From contig CALHLC010000013.1 in NCBI GenBank assembly GCA_938034385.1, positions 56,309 to 120,308 of the forward strand: a stretch of DNA of 64,000 nucleotides, read 5' to 3'. The translations under genes and the position numbers were made by a program. Every line of letters starts with the position of its first letter. The first letter of the stretch is position 1. Shown here piece by piece: positions 34,850 to 44,055 of this stretch. The stretch is from an uncultured Bacteriovoracaceae bacterium (GTDB taxonomy: Bacteria > Bdellovibrionota > Bacteriovoracia > Bacteriovoracales > Bacteriovoracaceae). Under the pieces are notes generated by a model. That model saw only the letters and a program-made list of their open reading frames with translations, was not told the origin of the DNA and did no database searches.

Positions 34850-36643
34850 ATGAAACTTCAAGGTTTAGTGTCCTTTTACCGATTATATTATGTGAAGAAC
34901 CTACTTCTTATACTTTTATTCATGGGTTGTTTTAGTACGAGAGATACTTCAAGAACACGTAAAACAACAACTGCTGATAATACCAGAGAACTACTTGGGT
35001 TCTATAACTCAGATACTGATTCATTTTCTGAGAAACTCTCAATTACAAAAGATTTTCAAGGTGTCATTTATCTCGACTTAACAGATATTAAATTATACAA
35101 AGAAAAATTACTTTTTATGAGAGTACATTTTGGAAGAAACTCTGAACATCCTGTTGAGTTACCACTTAGCTATATTTCTAAAACGATAGGTGGTGTAAAA
35201 AAAGATGTCTTGGCCTTAAGTATTCCTAGTAAGAACTTCTTTACTATTCCACTTGATTATCAATTATATGATTATTCATTAGACGCTATCGCAGGAGATA
35301 ATGCCTTTCATAAAGATGTGTATTGTCGAGGGTTAAGAGTGGAGCATGATCCAACCTCAAACCTTTCAAGTTGCTCTAAAAATGGAGAATTATGTTTATA
35401 TACTTATGCTAAAATTGCTGATCAAGGATTATTTCATGAAGCAACAACTTCTTTTATAGATCCTTCAGAGTTAACCGTAAGTCACGATGGAGCTCGTCAG
35501 TATGAATTTAACTTAGATCCTATTAATTTAAGAAGATGCTTAAGTGATGAGAGTAAGGTCTTTGTTAAAAATAAAGAAATAAGTATCGGTGAACTTATTA
35601 CCTTAGATGATGAGAGTTATCGATTCAAAGGAGCTTATAAACCAATTGATCCAAGTAATTGGGGGATCCAATCTGATGCTGCCTGGGGAAGATTTGGAAT
35701 CTTTCAACAAGAATATTCAGGTGGTAAAAATCTGGAACTTGGATTTAAATCTAACCTTTTTCCCAAGGTAGGAAAAATAGTAAATAAGACCAATCGGTAT
35801 TACTTAGGATCTAAAAGGCCACTTGAGAAGAAAGTTATTACGAACTTCACTGATGATAATGGGTCGTCAGATTGGGTTGATGGATGCAATCTTAGAGTTT
35901 TAAGTAAGGATAGCTTAGGTAAGAACTTTGGAAGTTGTAATGTTTCATCCGATATTCAAATTTATTATAAAGAAGATTCTCAAGAAGTATTAGTCTACTC
36001 AAATTCAGTCTTAAAAAAACCGGGCAAAATAAAATTACAAATCCTTAATAATATTCCAACTAATATTGATGTAAAGGATTTCAATTCTTGTATTACAGAT
36101 GCAGGTTGTAGCAACAGTTCATGTTGTCATGATGGACGATGTTGGGACAAAGTTAAATATGAATCTCAGTTTTGTAAGCCGCCTAATAGTGGAAAGACTA
36201 CTGGACAAACTTGTGATGCGGATGCTGAATGTTTAAGTGCATGTTGTCTTGGTTCTGAAACTGGAGCTCAAGGGACTTGTGCTGATAAGACATTGAGTTG
36301 CAAGAGGCAAGTGGGAGAGGGATGTATTCACGGCGATGCTTGTGATATTCAAGTTGATGATGATTCTTATTATGTAAAGAAGCTCTTAGAGTCAGGGACT
36401 AATGGATGCCAGGTAGAAGTTTGTAATATCAAAGTGAAACTAGAATGCATTAGATCTATTTGTACTAGCGTTATTGATCCAAGAAACCAAACAGGCAATT
36501 CTTTTGCAAATCCATTAATCGATGAGTCTTGTAAGAACAGAGTTGATGTTGCTGATTGTTCATCTAATATTGACTATCCTTCTGAAGAGTCAGAGACTTG
36601 TGTTCCAACAACAGATTTTAAAGGATGTGGTGAAGATGAATAG
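34850..36643 (+). CDS. Hypothetical lipoprotein with C-terminal Cys-knot-like repeats
   Basis: This 597-residue protein has a lipoprotein signal ending FMGC, with Cys27 as the anchor; GTG 34892 would give a shorter signal of the same type. Residues 40-400 are mostly beta-like with no known domain. From about 415 come disulfide-rich repeats of the form C..DAGCSNSSCCHDGRC and C..DAECLSACCLG, similar to knottin/Dickkopf-like modules found in deltaproteobacterial surface proteins. The end has further cysteines (SCKNRVDVADCSS). It is probably surface exposed. Its last 8 bases overlap the epimerase gene. Confidence 0.65.
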   Translation: MKLQGLVSFYRLYYVKNLLLILLFMGCFSTRDTSRTRKTTTADNTRELLGFYNSDTDSFSEKLSITKDFQGVIYLDLTDIKLYKEKLLFMRVHFGRNSEHPVELPLSYISKTIGGVKKDVLALSIPSKNFFTIPLDYQLYDYSLDAIAGDNAFHKDVYCRGLRVEHDPTSNLSSCSKNGELCLYTYAKIADQGLFHEATTSFIDPSELTVSHDGARQYEFNLDPINLRRCLSDESKVFVKNKEISIGELITLDDESYRFKGAYKPIDPSNWGIQSDAAWGRFGIFQQEYSGGKNLELGFKSNLFPKVGKIVNKTNRYYLGSKRPLEKKVITNFTDDNGSSDWVDGCNLRVLSKDSLGKNFGSCNVSSDIQIYYKEDSQEVLVYSNSVLKKPGKIKLQILNNIPTNIDVKDFNSCITDAGCSNSSCCHDGRCWDKVKYESQFCKPPNSGKTTGQTCDADAECLSACCLGSETGAQGTCADKTLSCKRQVGEGCIHGDACDIQVDDDSYYVKKLLESGTNGCQVEVCNIKVKLECIRSICTSVIDPRNQTGNSFANPLIDESCKNRVDVADCSSNIDYPSEESETCVPTTDFKGCGEDE

Positions 36644-37040
36644 GTTGGATCATATTGCTATTGCAGTTAGAGATATAGAAGAATCAGTAGAGTTTTTTGA
36701 AATGTTAGGTTTAAAATTTTCTGATCATAGAGAAGTTGTAGAGTCACAAAAAGTAAAAACTGCATTTTGCAAAATTGATGAAAATGCGAAAATAGAGCTT
36801 CTTGAGCCAACTAGTCAGGAAAGTACTATTCATAAATTTTTAGAAAAAAGAGGTGAAGGGATTCATCACTTATCATTTAGTGTAGAAGACGTTGCACATA
36901 TGCAGAAGGATCTAGAAGGCAAAGGCATAAAGTTTATCTATGAAAAAGCTTTTGTGGGAGCTGAAAATTGTCTAGTGAATTTCATACACCCTAAGTCTGC
37001 TAAAGGAATATTGATTGAAATTTCGCAAAAGTTGAAGTGA
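36636..37040 (+). CDS. mce: Methylmalonyl-CoA epimerase / VOC-fold protein
   Basis: From ATG 36636 the protein has 134 residues. It follows the VOC fold, with NRLDHIAIAVRDIEESVEFF at the start, IELLEPTSQESTIHKFLEKRG in the middle and GEGIHHLSFSVEDV, ending in the metal-ligand segment GILIEISQ. The metal set is His (LDHIAI), His (IHHLSF) and Glu (LIEI). This matches methylmalonyl-CoA epimerase, which interconverts the R and S forms in propionate and branched-chain metabolism. No mutase gene is in the window. The start lies inside the lipoprotein gene, overlapping it by 8 bases. Confidence 0.85.
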   Translation: MNRLDHIAIAVRDIEESVEFFEMLGLKFSDHREVVESQKVKTAFCKIDENAKIELLEPTSQESTIHKFLEKRGEGIHHLSFSVEDVAHMQKDLEGKGIKFIYEKAFVGAENCLVNFIHPKSAKGILIEISQKLK

Positions 37041-37050
37041 AATAAGATAG

Positions 37051-37764
37051 ATGAATCAACAACAATTGCATGTCCCACCTTTAACACTCACAAACAAAGT
37101 TTTAATTATAGTTGCAACAGTATTTTTTTTAGCATCAGCTATTTTAAATACTTATGCAGGAATTAGTTTTGATTCATTATTTGGTTTAAGTCTTTCAGGG
37201 ATTTTATCAGCAAAAATTTTTCAATTATTGACCTTTCCGTTTATTCAACACGGACTTTTAGGGATGGTATTTAATTGTCTCATTGTTTGGTTTATTGGAA
37301 GTGAACTAGAAGTTCATTGGGGTAAAAGCTTTTATCAAAAATTTCTTATTGCTAATGCTTTAGTCGTGGCTTTTGTGTATTTAGTAATCTCATACTTTTT
37401 TTGGGGATCAGGGTCTGAAGTTCCCTTAGTGGGCTTTGAATGTTTGTGTTATGCCATGCTTATTGGTTATGCCCTTGTTTTTCCTGATCGTTATATGACT
37501 TTTATGTTCTTATTTCCTATGAAGGCCATGTATTTTTGTTTGCTACTTGTGGCTATGGAATTTTATGGAACCTTGGTTTCGCCATATTCAGCTAGTGCAT
37601 GGGTACATTTAGTGGCCCTAGGTTTTTCTTTTTTCTACTTAAAGTATTTATCTATGAATGCAAGAGGAAAAGGTTTAGGAGATATGTTCAAGAAGAAAAC
37701 GAAGAGACCTAATCTTAAAATCATTAAGCGAGATGATGATCAGGGACCTAAATACTGGCATTAA
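37051..37764 (+). CDS. Rhomboid-like membrane protein lacking the catalytic serine
   Basis: This is a 237-residue protein with about six transmembrane helices laid out like a rhomboid (HGLLGMVFNCLIVWFIGSELE as helix 2, then a loop and helices 4-6). The catalytic GxSG position reads GFEC, so Glu130 replaces the serine, while His186 in WVHLVALG is kept. That fits an inactive rhomboid (iRhom/Derlin-like in logic), perhaps holding or sorting membrane proteins. It has a basic soluble tail (KKKTKRPNLKIIKRDDD). A functional rhomboid exists at 25766, so this is not the only copy. Confidence 0.72.
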   Translation: MNQQQLHVPPLTLTNKVLIIVATVFFLASAILNTYAGISFDSLFGLSLSGILSAKIFQLLTFPFIQHGLLGMVFNCLIVWFIGSELEVHWGKSFYQKFLIANALVVAFVYLVISYFFWGSGSEVPLVGFECLCYAMLIGYALVFPDRYMTFMFLFPMKAMYFCLLLVAMEFYGTLVSPYSASAWVHLVALGFSFFYLKYLSMNARGKGLGDMFKKKTKRPNLKIIKRDDDQGPKYWH

Positions 37765-37834
37765 CGCATTGCACTTTCTTACTTAAATTTTCCGAGTTAC
37801 AACATTTAGGTATTTTAATTTTCAGGAGCGAATT

Positions 37835-37990
37835 ATGCTATTAAATCAAGCACTTAAAGAGAAGATAATGGACCAAAGAGTAAGAGAGAGACTTATTCAA
37901 GAAGGTAAAATTACAAAAGAAGAAGTTGATAAGTTTCTTGCTTCTCTTCCTGATGATTCAGAAAAAGTTAAAGTTAGTACTGTTAAATAA
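37835..37990 (+). CDS. Small 51-residue charged protein
   Basis: The frame runs from ATG 37835 to TAA at 37990 and has AGGAG at 37824-37828 six bases upstream. The product is a short, highly charged helical peptide (KEKIMDQRVRERLIQEGK, then ITKEEVDKFLASLPDD), with no signal peptide. I do not recognise it. It stands between the rhomboid-like gene and a convergent exported protein gene. Good codon use and the ribosome site argue that it is real. Confidence 0.55.
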   Translation: MLLNQALKEKIMDQRVRERLIQEGKITKEEVDKFLASLPDDSEKVKVSTVK

Positions 37991-38024
37991 GTAATAACTC
38001 TAACTTAATCAATTAAAATTTTTT

Positions 38025-38309
38025 CTAGTCACATCTTTCGGCGTGTATACCTCTAGAAACTTTAAAAGAACAATCAACTCCAAATGTAGTTTCGAAATAT
38101 TGTTTAACACATCTCTGTCCGTTTAATAACTCTACTGCTACTACATTACTTCTATCTTCAAGTTTAATGCTACGAATAGTTGCACCATTGTTTTCGATAG
38201 AATTCATTACGGCCTTAATAGCTCCAATAGAATATCCTAAGGGACTCATCGTACAAGCTTGAGAAGAAAGTGAGATTGTTAAACACGCTAAAATTAATAC
38301 TTTTTTCAT
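38025..38309 (-). CDS. Hypothetical small exported protein
   Basis: From ATG 38309, preceded by AGGAG on the minus strand, this is a 94-residue protein with a signal peptide (KKVLILACLTISLSSQA). The mature part has four cysteines (CTMSPLGYS, GQRCVKQ, GVDCSFK and AERCD), probably two disulfides. No family was recognised. It is convergent with the small charged protein upstream of it in the window. Confidence 0.5.
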   Translation of the reverse strand: MKKVLILACLTISLSSQACTMSPLGYSIGAIKAVMNSIENNGATIRSIKLEDRSNVVAVELLNGQRCVKQYFETTFGVDCSFKVSRGIHAERCD

Positions 38310-38370
38310 AAATACTCCTAATGTTAAAAAGTCGAACAAGATTTAACAAAGCGAAGTTTATAAGGCAATA

Positions 38371-38405
38371 GAAAAATTCTGTCACGACTCTTTAATGTCG
38401 TGGCA
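38371..38405 (-). terminator. Intrinsic terminator after ald
   Basis: TGTCACGAC (38380-38388) pairs with GTCGTGGCA (38397-38405), 9 bp with one G-U pair and an 8-base loop. On the minus strand it is followed by GAATTTTTC. It lies 16 bases past the ald stop codon. Confidence 0.7.
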
Positions 38406-38420
38406 CAACGGCATTATGAA

Positions 38421-39527
38421 TTATTTATCTATTGAAGTGTATGGAAGGTCTAGATCTTGAGCAACTTGTTCATAAACAAGGTGACCTTTATAGATATTAA
38501 TCCCTTTTTTCAAGCAATGATCATCTTTACAAGCCTTATCAACTCCATCTCTAGCAATCTTTCTGGCATATTGAAGAGTGGCATTAGTAAGAGCGTATGT
38601 TGAGGTCAAAGGAACTGCTCCAGGCATATTAGCAACACAATAATGAACAACTCCATCTACTTCAAAAGTAGGGTTTTCATGTGTTGTAGGCTTACAAGTC
38701 TCTATGCATCCACCTTGATCAACAGCAATATCCACAATGACTGAACCTTTTGCCATTTTAGAAATCATTTCTCTAGTAACAAGCTTCGGTGCTTTAGCTC
38801 CTGCAACTAGAACTGCTCCAATTACAAGGTCAGAATTAATAACAGTTTTTTCTATTGTTTCTGGACTAGAATAAAGAGTAGATAGACCCATTTGATAAAT
38901 ATCTTCAAGCTCAGCAAGTCTTCTAGTTGAAATATCTATAGCAGTAACTTTGGCTCCAAGACCAAGTGCCATTTTAATTGCATTATTTCCAGCTATCCCA
39001 CATCCAATGACTGCAACTCTTGCTTCTCTTACTCCGGCTACACCAGCCATGAGAATTCCCTTACCACCATTATTAGCTTGAAGGTAAGCTGCTCCAACTT
39101 GAGTGGCCATTCTTCCCGCAACTTCGGACATAGGGATGAGCAGTGGAAGTGAGCCATCATCTAATTGAATCGTTTCATAAGCTATGCAAGTCGATCCCGA
39201 TTCCATTAAACCAACTGTTAAATCTCTGTCAGCTGCTAAATGAAGATAGGTGTATAAAATATGGTGAGGCTTTAGTAGAGCAATTTCGACAGGTTGAGGT
39301 TCTTTAACCTTAATGATCATTTCAGCTTTTTCAAAAACTTCTTCTAAAGTATTTAATTTTATGCCTCCGGCATCTAAATACTCCTGATCGCTAATTCCTA
39401 TACCTATTCCTAAGTTTTCTTGGAAGTAGACTTCATGACCATCTTGAACGAGTTGTTTAACTCCTCCAGGAACAAGGCCGGCTCGGTTTTCATTATTCTT
39501 AATTTCTTTAGGTATTCCAATTCTCAT
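38421..39527 (-). CDS. ald: Alanine dehydrogenase
   Basis: This is a 368-residue cytosolic NAD enzyme. The N-terminal IGIPKEIKNNENRAGLVP with its conserved glutamate and arginine, the ETIQLDDGSLPLLIPMSEVAGRMA region, and the Rossmann loop IGCGIAGNNAIKMALGLGAKVTAID are typical of L-alanine dehydrogenase. The active-site region AVDQGGCIET and the end segment MPGAVPLTSTYALTNAT fit too. It reversibly oxidises L-alanine to pyruvate and ammonia, useful for amino acid catabolism. It is transcribed alone and has a terminator hairpin downstream. Confidence 0.94.
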   Translation of the reverse strand: MRIGIPKEIKNNENRAGLVPGGVKQLVQDGHEVYFQENLGIGIGISDQEYLDAGGIKLNTLEEVFEKAEMIIKVKEPQPVEIALLKPHHILYTYLHLAADRDLTVGLMESGSTCIAYETIQLDDGSLPLLIPMSEVAGRMATQVGAAYLQANNGGKGILMAGVAGVREARVAVIGCGIAGNNAIKMALGLGAKVTAIDISTRRLAELEDIYQMGLSTLYSSPETIEKTVINSDLVIGAVLVAGAKAPKLVTREMISKMAKGSVIVDIAVDQGGCIETCKPTTHENPTFEVDGVVHYCVANMPGAVPLTSTYALTNATLQYARKIARDGVDKACKDDHCLKKGINIYKGHLVYEQVAQDLDLPYTSIDK

Positions 39528-39610
39528 AGGAAAACAGTTTAATTTATCTTCCTTGATATTTCGATTAGAATTTAGCTTTGAGTTAATTTTTTTTTGTGAG
39601 GTTGCCCAAT

Positions 39611-41056
39611 ATGGCCAGATTAATAGGATTTATCGCTCTTTGTACTTTATTTATGCAATGCACTCAGAAAAGTGCCCAGCCTAAAGGTAATGATTCCAAA
39701 GCTTCCGAGGTTGAAAGCTCTGATAATGGAGAAGTTTTAGCCCAGACTAAAGGTGGATTGGTTGAAGGTATTTATCAAATTGATGCTAAGAAATACAAAC
39801 TGCCCAATGGACTAACTTTAATTTTATCTAAAAATACTAAGCTTCCGGTTTTTTCTGTTTATACATTTTATAAAGTTGGTGGAAAACATGAACCCAAAGG
39901 GATGACTGGAGCTTCTCACTTTTTAGAGCATATGATGTTTAAAGGAGCTAAGAAGTTTGCTGAAGGTCGCTTTGATAAAGTCATTGAAAGCAATGGCGGA
40001 AGTTCTAATGCTTATACTAATTATGATGAAACTGTTTACTATGAAAGTTTACCTATTACTTCTTTAGAATTAATTTTGGATCTTGAATCAGACCGTATGC
40101 AAAATCTTTTATTAGAACCCAAGGCATTTGAAAGCGAGAAACAAGTTGTATTAGAAGAAAGAAAAATGCGTTATGAGAACTCACCAAGAGGACAGCTCTA
40201 TATCGGAATGATGAATAAGGTCTTCAAAGGAACTCCTTATGAAGTTCCAGTCATTGGAACAATTGAAGATATTAAAAGTGTTTCTAGAGACGCTGTTTAT
40301 AAGTACTTTAAAGATTTTTATGCTCCTAATAATGCAATTATGCTAGTTGTTGGAGATATTGATTATGATAAAACTTATGCCATGATCAAAAAATATTTTG
40401 GGCCTATACCAGAATCTAAAACAGTAGCTTCTTTGAAAAAACAAAGAGAGGTTGGCTTTGATAGTAAACTAAAGAAAAATGCGGTTGATCATTATCAAGG
40501 TAAATCTGAAAATCCTATGTTTAGTTTAGCTTTTCCGGGAGTTAAGTATGGTACTAGGGATGGTTATGTAGGAGATATCTTATCAAGTGTTCTGGCTGGC
40601 TCAAAAAGTTCTTTTTTAAATAAAAAATACGTTGAGGGGAAAGCACCAATTTTAAATTCAATTTCTTCTTCAAATTATACGCTTGAAAATGCGGGGATAT
40701 TTTTTGTAATGGGCGAGATAGGAAAGAAGTATAACCTTGATACTTTAAAGACTGATCTTCTTTCAGATTTTAAGAATTTTTGTAGTAATGAAATCACTGA
40801 TAGAGAGATTCAGAAAGTTAAAAATAAATATCTTATTCACTTTTATGATGAACTTCAAACTAATGCAGGGGTTGCTAATTACTTAGGGACTATTGAGTCT
40901 TACTTAGGTGATTTCACAAAGTATGTTGATGAAATCAAGACCTATCAGACAATTACTACTGATGAAGTAAAAAAAGCATGTTCTAAGTTTTTATTATCTA
41001 AAAATCATTATTATATGTCTGTTTGGAAAAATAACTCTAAGAAACTAAATCTTTAA
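39611..41056 (+). CDS. M16 zinc protease, catalytic subunit (lipoprotein)
   Basis: This protein of about 481 residues starts at ATG 39611, with GAGG at 39598-39601; the GTG at 39596 is less likely. The signal (ARLIGFIALCTLFMQC) has a lipobox, so it is anchored in the envelope. The inverted zinc motif HFLEHMMFKG (HxxEH) and the distal glutamates in EKQVVLEERKMR are present, and the KTSTNAYTNYDET-like strand reads GGSSNAYTNYDETVYYES. The partner gene follows 9 bases later. Such pairs resemble mitochondrial processing peptidase and cleave peptides; targets are unknown. Confidence 0.88.
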   Translation: MARLIGFIALCTLFMQCTQKSAQPKGNDSKASEVESSDNGEVLAQTKGGLVEGIYQIDAKKYKLPNGLTLILSKNTKLPVFSVYTFYKVGGKHEPKGMTGASHFLEHMMFKGAKKFAEGRFDKVIESNGGSSNAYTNYDETVYYESLPITSLELILDLESDRMQNLLLEPKAFESEKQVVLEERKMRYENSPRGQLYIGMMNKVFKGTPYEVPVIGTIEDIKSVSRDAVYKYFKDFYAPNNAIMLVVGDIDYDKTYAMIKKYFGPIPESKTVASLKKQREVGFDSKLKKNAVDHYQGKSENPMFSLAFPGVKYGTRDGYVGDILSSVLAGSKSSFLNKKYVEGKAPILNSISSSNYTLENAGIFFVMGEIGKKYNLDTLKTDLLSDFKNFCSNEITDREIQKVKNKYLIHFYDELQTNAGVANYLGTIESYLGDFTKYVDEIKTYQTITTDEVKKACSKFLLSKNHYYMSVWKNNSKKLNL

Positions 41057-41065
41057 GGATCAATT

Positions 41066-42436
41066 ATGAAATATATACTACTTGCAATTTTTTCTACTCT
41101 TTTAATTGCTGGGCCTAAAGCAACTCAAAAGTTCAATTGGAATGGAGTTGATGTCGTTTGGCTTGAAGAGGATAAGTTTCCAACGTACTCAGTGTTTATT
41201 TATTACTCTGATGGAGCTCTTGCTGATGGGGCCATGGCAGGTGAAACCAATGCTATGTTTAAGCTTCTAACGAATGGGACGAGTAAAAATACTCAAGAAC
41301 AATTGGCTGAAAAACTAGATTTTTTAGGTTCAGGCTTTGGAGCAAATATAACTCATGAGTATACAACTCTTAGTTATCATGGCTTAGTCAAAGATGCTCC
41401 TGAGGTTACTAACCTTTTATGTGAAGTCTTAACGGATGCTACTTATCCGGAGAGTGAATTAAATACTTTTAAGAAAAAAAGAATTAGTGGATTAAATAAT
41501 CTTGTTGCTAACCATGGCAATCTTGCAAATAGAATGTTTAGAAAGATTAGTTTAGGGGAAACTCCTTTTGGAAGTTTTGTTTCAGGCTCAAAGTCGACTA
41601 TTAATAAATTTAGTACAAAAGGGTTAATTGAAAAAAGAAAGTATTTCAATGACAAGGTCTATAAGAAAATTTTCATCACAGGGCCTAAGAAAACTCTTAA
41701 GATAGGTAGTATTTTTAAAGAAAAATGTAATTGGAGTGGAAAAGCAAAGTTTAACAGAGCTAGTGAAGTTAAACATACAGTAGCTGCACTAAAAACTAAT
41801 GCTAAGCCTAAGCTATACTTTGCTGCCGTTAAAGGAGCAAACCAAGCTCAAATTAGAATGGGGAATGCTCTACCTATTGATTTATTTTCACAAAATAAGT
41901 TTGATCTTACTAAATTGATGACAACTATTTTAGGAGGTTCATTCACTTCTATGTTAATGCAAGAGCTAAGAGTGAAAAAAGGGTTAACTTATGGAGTGTA
42001 TTCTTATGCTGCTCCTCAAGCCAAGTATGCTCGTTCGGTTTTAACTACATCTACTAAAAATGAGACTGTTGTAGATGCTCTCAACTCTATTAAGACTACT
42101 TTGAGTCAAATGACAGATGCTAAGTTTGAAAAGACTCGTTTTGATTCAACAAAGAAGTTCTTGAAAGGAAAGCATTTATTAAAATTTGAGAGTAATAGTA
42201 GTTATATTTCAAATTTAATATTATTTGATCACATTCAAAAAAATTATAGAGATCTGTATAATTTCTCAAATATTATAGACACCTTTAAGTACGAAGATGT
42301 TGTAAACCAAGGAAAAGATATCTTTGCATGGAATAAGCAAATGGTTTTTATTTTAGGTGATTCATCAGTACTTTCTAAGATAAAAGCGATGGGTGAGTAT
42401 GATATTAAAGAGGTGAAAGTAGAGAATTTTCTCTAA
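41066..42436 (+). CDS. M16 protease family, non-catalytic partner
   Basis: This is a 456-residue protein with a signal peptide (KYILLAIFSTLLIAG). It has the M16 fold, including GETNAMFKLLTNGTSKNTQEQL where the catalytic subunit has HxxEH, so the zinc motif is lost, and later the substrate-binding RVKKGLTYGVYSYA segment. That is the standard arrangement of a paired, inactive subunit that shapes the chamber with the active one. It is co-transcribed with the catalytic gene. A terminator-like hairpin follows. Confidence 0.85.
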   Translation: MKYILLAIFSTLLIAGPKATQKFNWNGVDVVWLEEDKFPTYSVFIYYSDGALADGAMAGETNAMFKLLTNGTSKNTQEQLAEKLDFLGSGFGANITHEYTTLSYHGLVKDAPEVTNLLCEVLTDATYPESELNTFKKKRISGLNNLVANHGNLANRMFRKISLGETPFGSFVSGSKSTINKFSTKGLIEKRKYFNDKVYKKIFITGPKKTLKIGSIFKEKCNWSGKAKFNRASEVKHTVAALKTNAKPKLYFAAVKGANQAQIRMGNALPIDLFSQNKFDLTKLMTTILGGSFTSMLMQELRVKKGLTYGVYSYAAPQAKYARSVLTTSTKNETVVDALNSIKTTLSQMTDAKFEKTRFDSTKKFLKGKHLLKFESNSSYISNLILFDHIQKNYRDLYNFSNIIDTFKYEDVVNQGKDIFAWNKQMVFILGDSSVLSKIKAMGEYDIKEVKVENFL

Positions 42437-42475
42437 ACGTCACTCTTATATTACCTATAATTTGCCCAATTAAAT

Positions 42476-42496
42476 TACTAAACTTTTTTAGTATTT
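42476..42496 (+). terminator. Terminator-like hairpin after the M16 pair
   Basis: TACTAAA (42476-42482) and TTTAGTA (42487-42493) form a 7-bp AT stem with a CTTT loop, and TTTG follows. It lies 40 bases after the M16 stop. The stem is weak because it is AT-rich. Confidence 0.35.
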
Positions 42497-42555
42497 GCTC
42501 GATAAGTATTTAGATAAAGGTCCTTACTATTTATAGGCACTTTTGAAGAATATTT

Positions 42556-44007
42556 ATGAGTAAACATATTGTCATTCATGAGCCTGGGGTTGAACTCAGT
42601 GAGTATATTAAGGACTATGTATCTGTGTCTTCAGATATTTTAGGCTATCAATGTGAAGTCGGCGAAGTAGCAAGGCTTGCTGTAACAGATAAGGTTACTA
42701 GTGGTTCAGTGATTGTTTGCATTAGATCTGAAGAGCATCTTTACGATCTACATGCTATTAAAGAAAAATTTCCATTATTAAAGATTACTTTGGTTGCTAA
42801 AAAAATCAGTGAAGAAACAGTTAAGAAACTTCAATATGAAGAAGAGGTTATCGACTTATTTTTTAAAGCTCCGTTTGATTTTATGCAGTATGAATTCATG
42901 GTTACTGCTTTGTTATCAGAAGAAACAAAACTTTATACTGAAACAGCGATAGAACTTCCATTAACGCCAGAAGCGCATGAAAGAAGTATCGAGCTTGATA
43001 CTCAGACAGAGACAGTTTCGCTTGAGGAAGTAAAAACAAGTAAAGACAAAAAGAAGTCTAAGAATAAAAAGAAAAAGAAAAAAACTCCTAAGGCGAAGAA
43101 AAAAGGAATTGTTACGAAGCTTAGAGAGACTAAGGATACCTTTGTTCGAAGTCTTGAAGACTTTGTAAACGATGATGATGATGACTTAGTGTTAGATGAT
43201 GGAAGTGGTGATGAATTAGCAATTACTGGTAAAGAGTCCACACATGATGAATTTCTTTTACTTGATGATGATTTAAATCTCGATGAAGATGAATCAGAAC
43301 ATATCGATAAAACGAAACTAGCTAAAAAGAAGAAGAAAGTTGATGAAACTGAAGTTGATTCTGATCTTTTTTTAGATGATATTTCGAATGATATTAAAGA
43401 GCTTGTTCAATATAAAGATGATAAGTTTTTAAAGATCATTCATCGTAATGAAGCTTTAGAAGAAGAAAACCAATATTTACAATCAAAAGTTTTTAAGCTG
43501 GAAGAACAAGAAAAGAGTGCTTTATCCAGTTTAGAGCAAAAAAATATTGATTATGATCAATTAAAGATCAAGGCCACTATTTTAGAGAAGAGATCAGATA
43601 AGCAAACAAATAAGTTGGTTGAAAAGATCGAGTACTTAGAAGAAAAATCTAGGATCTTAAAAGATCAGATGGATGATCTTAAGGCCAAAAATAAAGACCT
43701 TAGTAAGAAAAATGTATTTGATCATAAGAGAGTTAAACTCAAAGAAGACGCTCTCAAAGAGAAGATTGAATTAATTAAAGATGATGTAGCATCTCAGATT
43801 CAAAATCGTGAGCGAAGAATTGTTAATCTAAAAAGAAAAATTGATCTATTAGAATTTGACTTAAAAGATAGCGTGGCTCGAGAAAAGACTTACTTAGAGA
43901 AGATTTCTGTTCTTGAAGAGAAGTTATATTCGCTTAAAAAAGCCATTGGTGCTTCATTAGATGACCTAGAATATGATGAGCTAGAGAAATTAAAGAAGGC
44001 GATGTAG
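42556..44007 (+). CDS. Hypothetical protein: receiver-like head, charged middle, coiled-coil tail
   Basis: This 483-residue soluble protein has three parts. Residues 1-125 look like a response-regulator-type alpha/beta domain (HIVIHEPGVELSEY, then KFPLLKITLVAKKI, EVIDLFFKAPFD) but no clear phosphoacceptor aspartate is in the usual place. Residues 150-260 are a lysine-rich then acidic low-complexity stretch. Residues 275-480 are a long coiled coil (EEENQYLQSKVFKLEEQEK and similar). The layout fits a scaffold or signalling adaptor. No family was recognised. Confidence 0.6.
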   Translation: MSKHIVIHEPGVELSEYIKDYVSVSSDILGYQCEVGEVARLAVTDKVTSGSVIVCIRSEEHLYDLHAIKEKFPLLKITLVAKKISEETVKKLQYEEEVIDLFFKAPFDFMQYEFMVTALLSEETKLYTETAIELPLTPEAHERSIELDTQTETVSLEEVKTSKDKKKSKNKKKKKKTPKAKKKGIVTKLRETKDTFVRSLEDFVNDDDDDLVLDDGSGDELAITGKESTHDEFLLLDDDLNLDEDESEHIDKTKLAKKKKKVDETEVDSDLFLDDISNDIKELVQYKDDKFLKIIHRNEALEEENQYLQSKVFKLEEQEKSALSSLEQKNIDYDQLKIKATILEKRSDKQTNKLVEKIEYLEEKSRILKDQMDDLKAKNKDLSKKNVFDHKRVKLKEDALKEKIELIKDDVASQIQNRERRIVNLKRKIDLLEFDLKDSVAREKTYLEKISVLEEKLYSLKKAIGASLDDLEYDELEKLKKAM

Positions 44008-44055
44008 TTCTTACAAAAATCAGCTGACTCTAAAATATTAAGGAACAAAGAAATC

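Noticed and set aside
43002..43241. Lys/Phe-rich open frame opposite the coiled-coil gene
   Set aside because: It is a mirror of the lysine-rich low-complexity stretch of the real gene, rich in Phe and Leu by complement.
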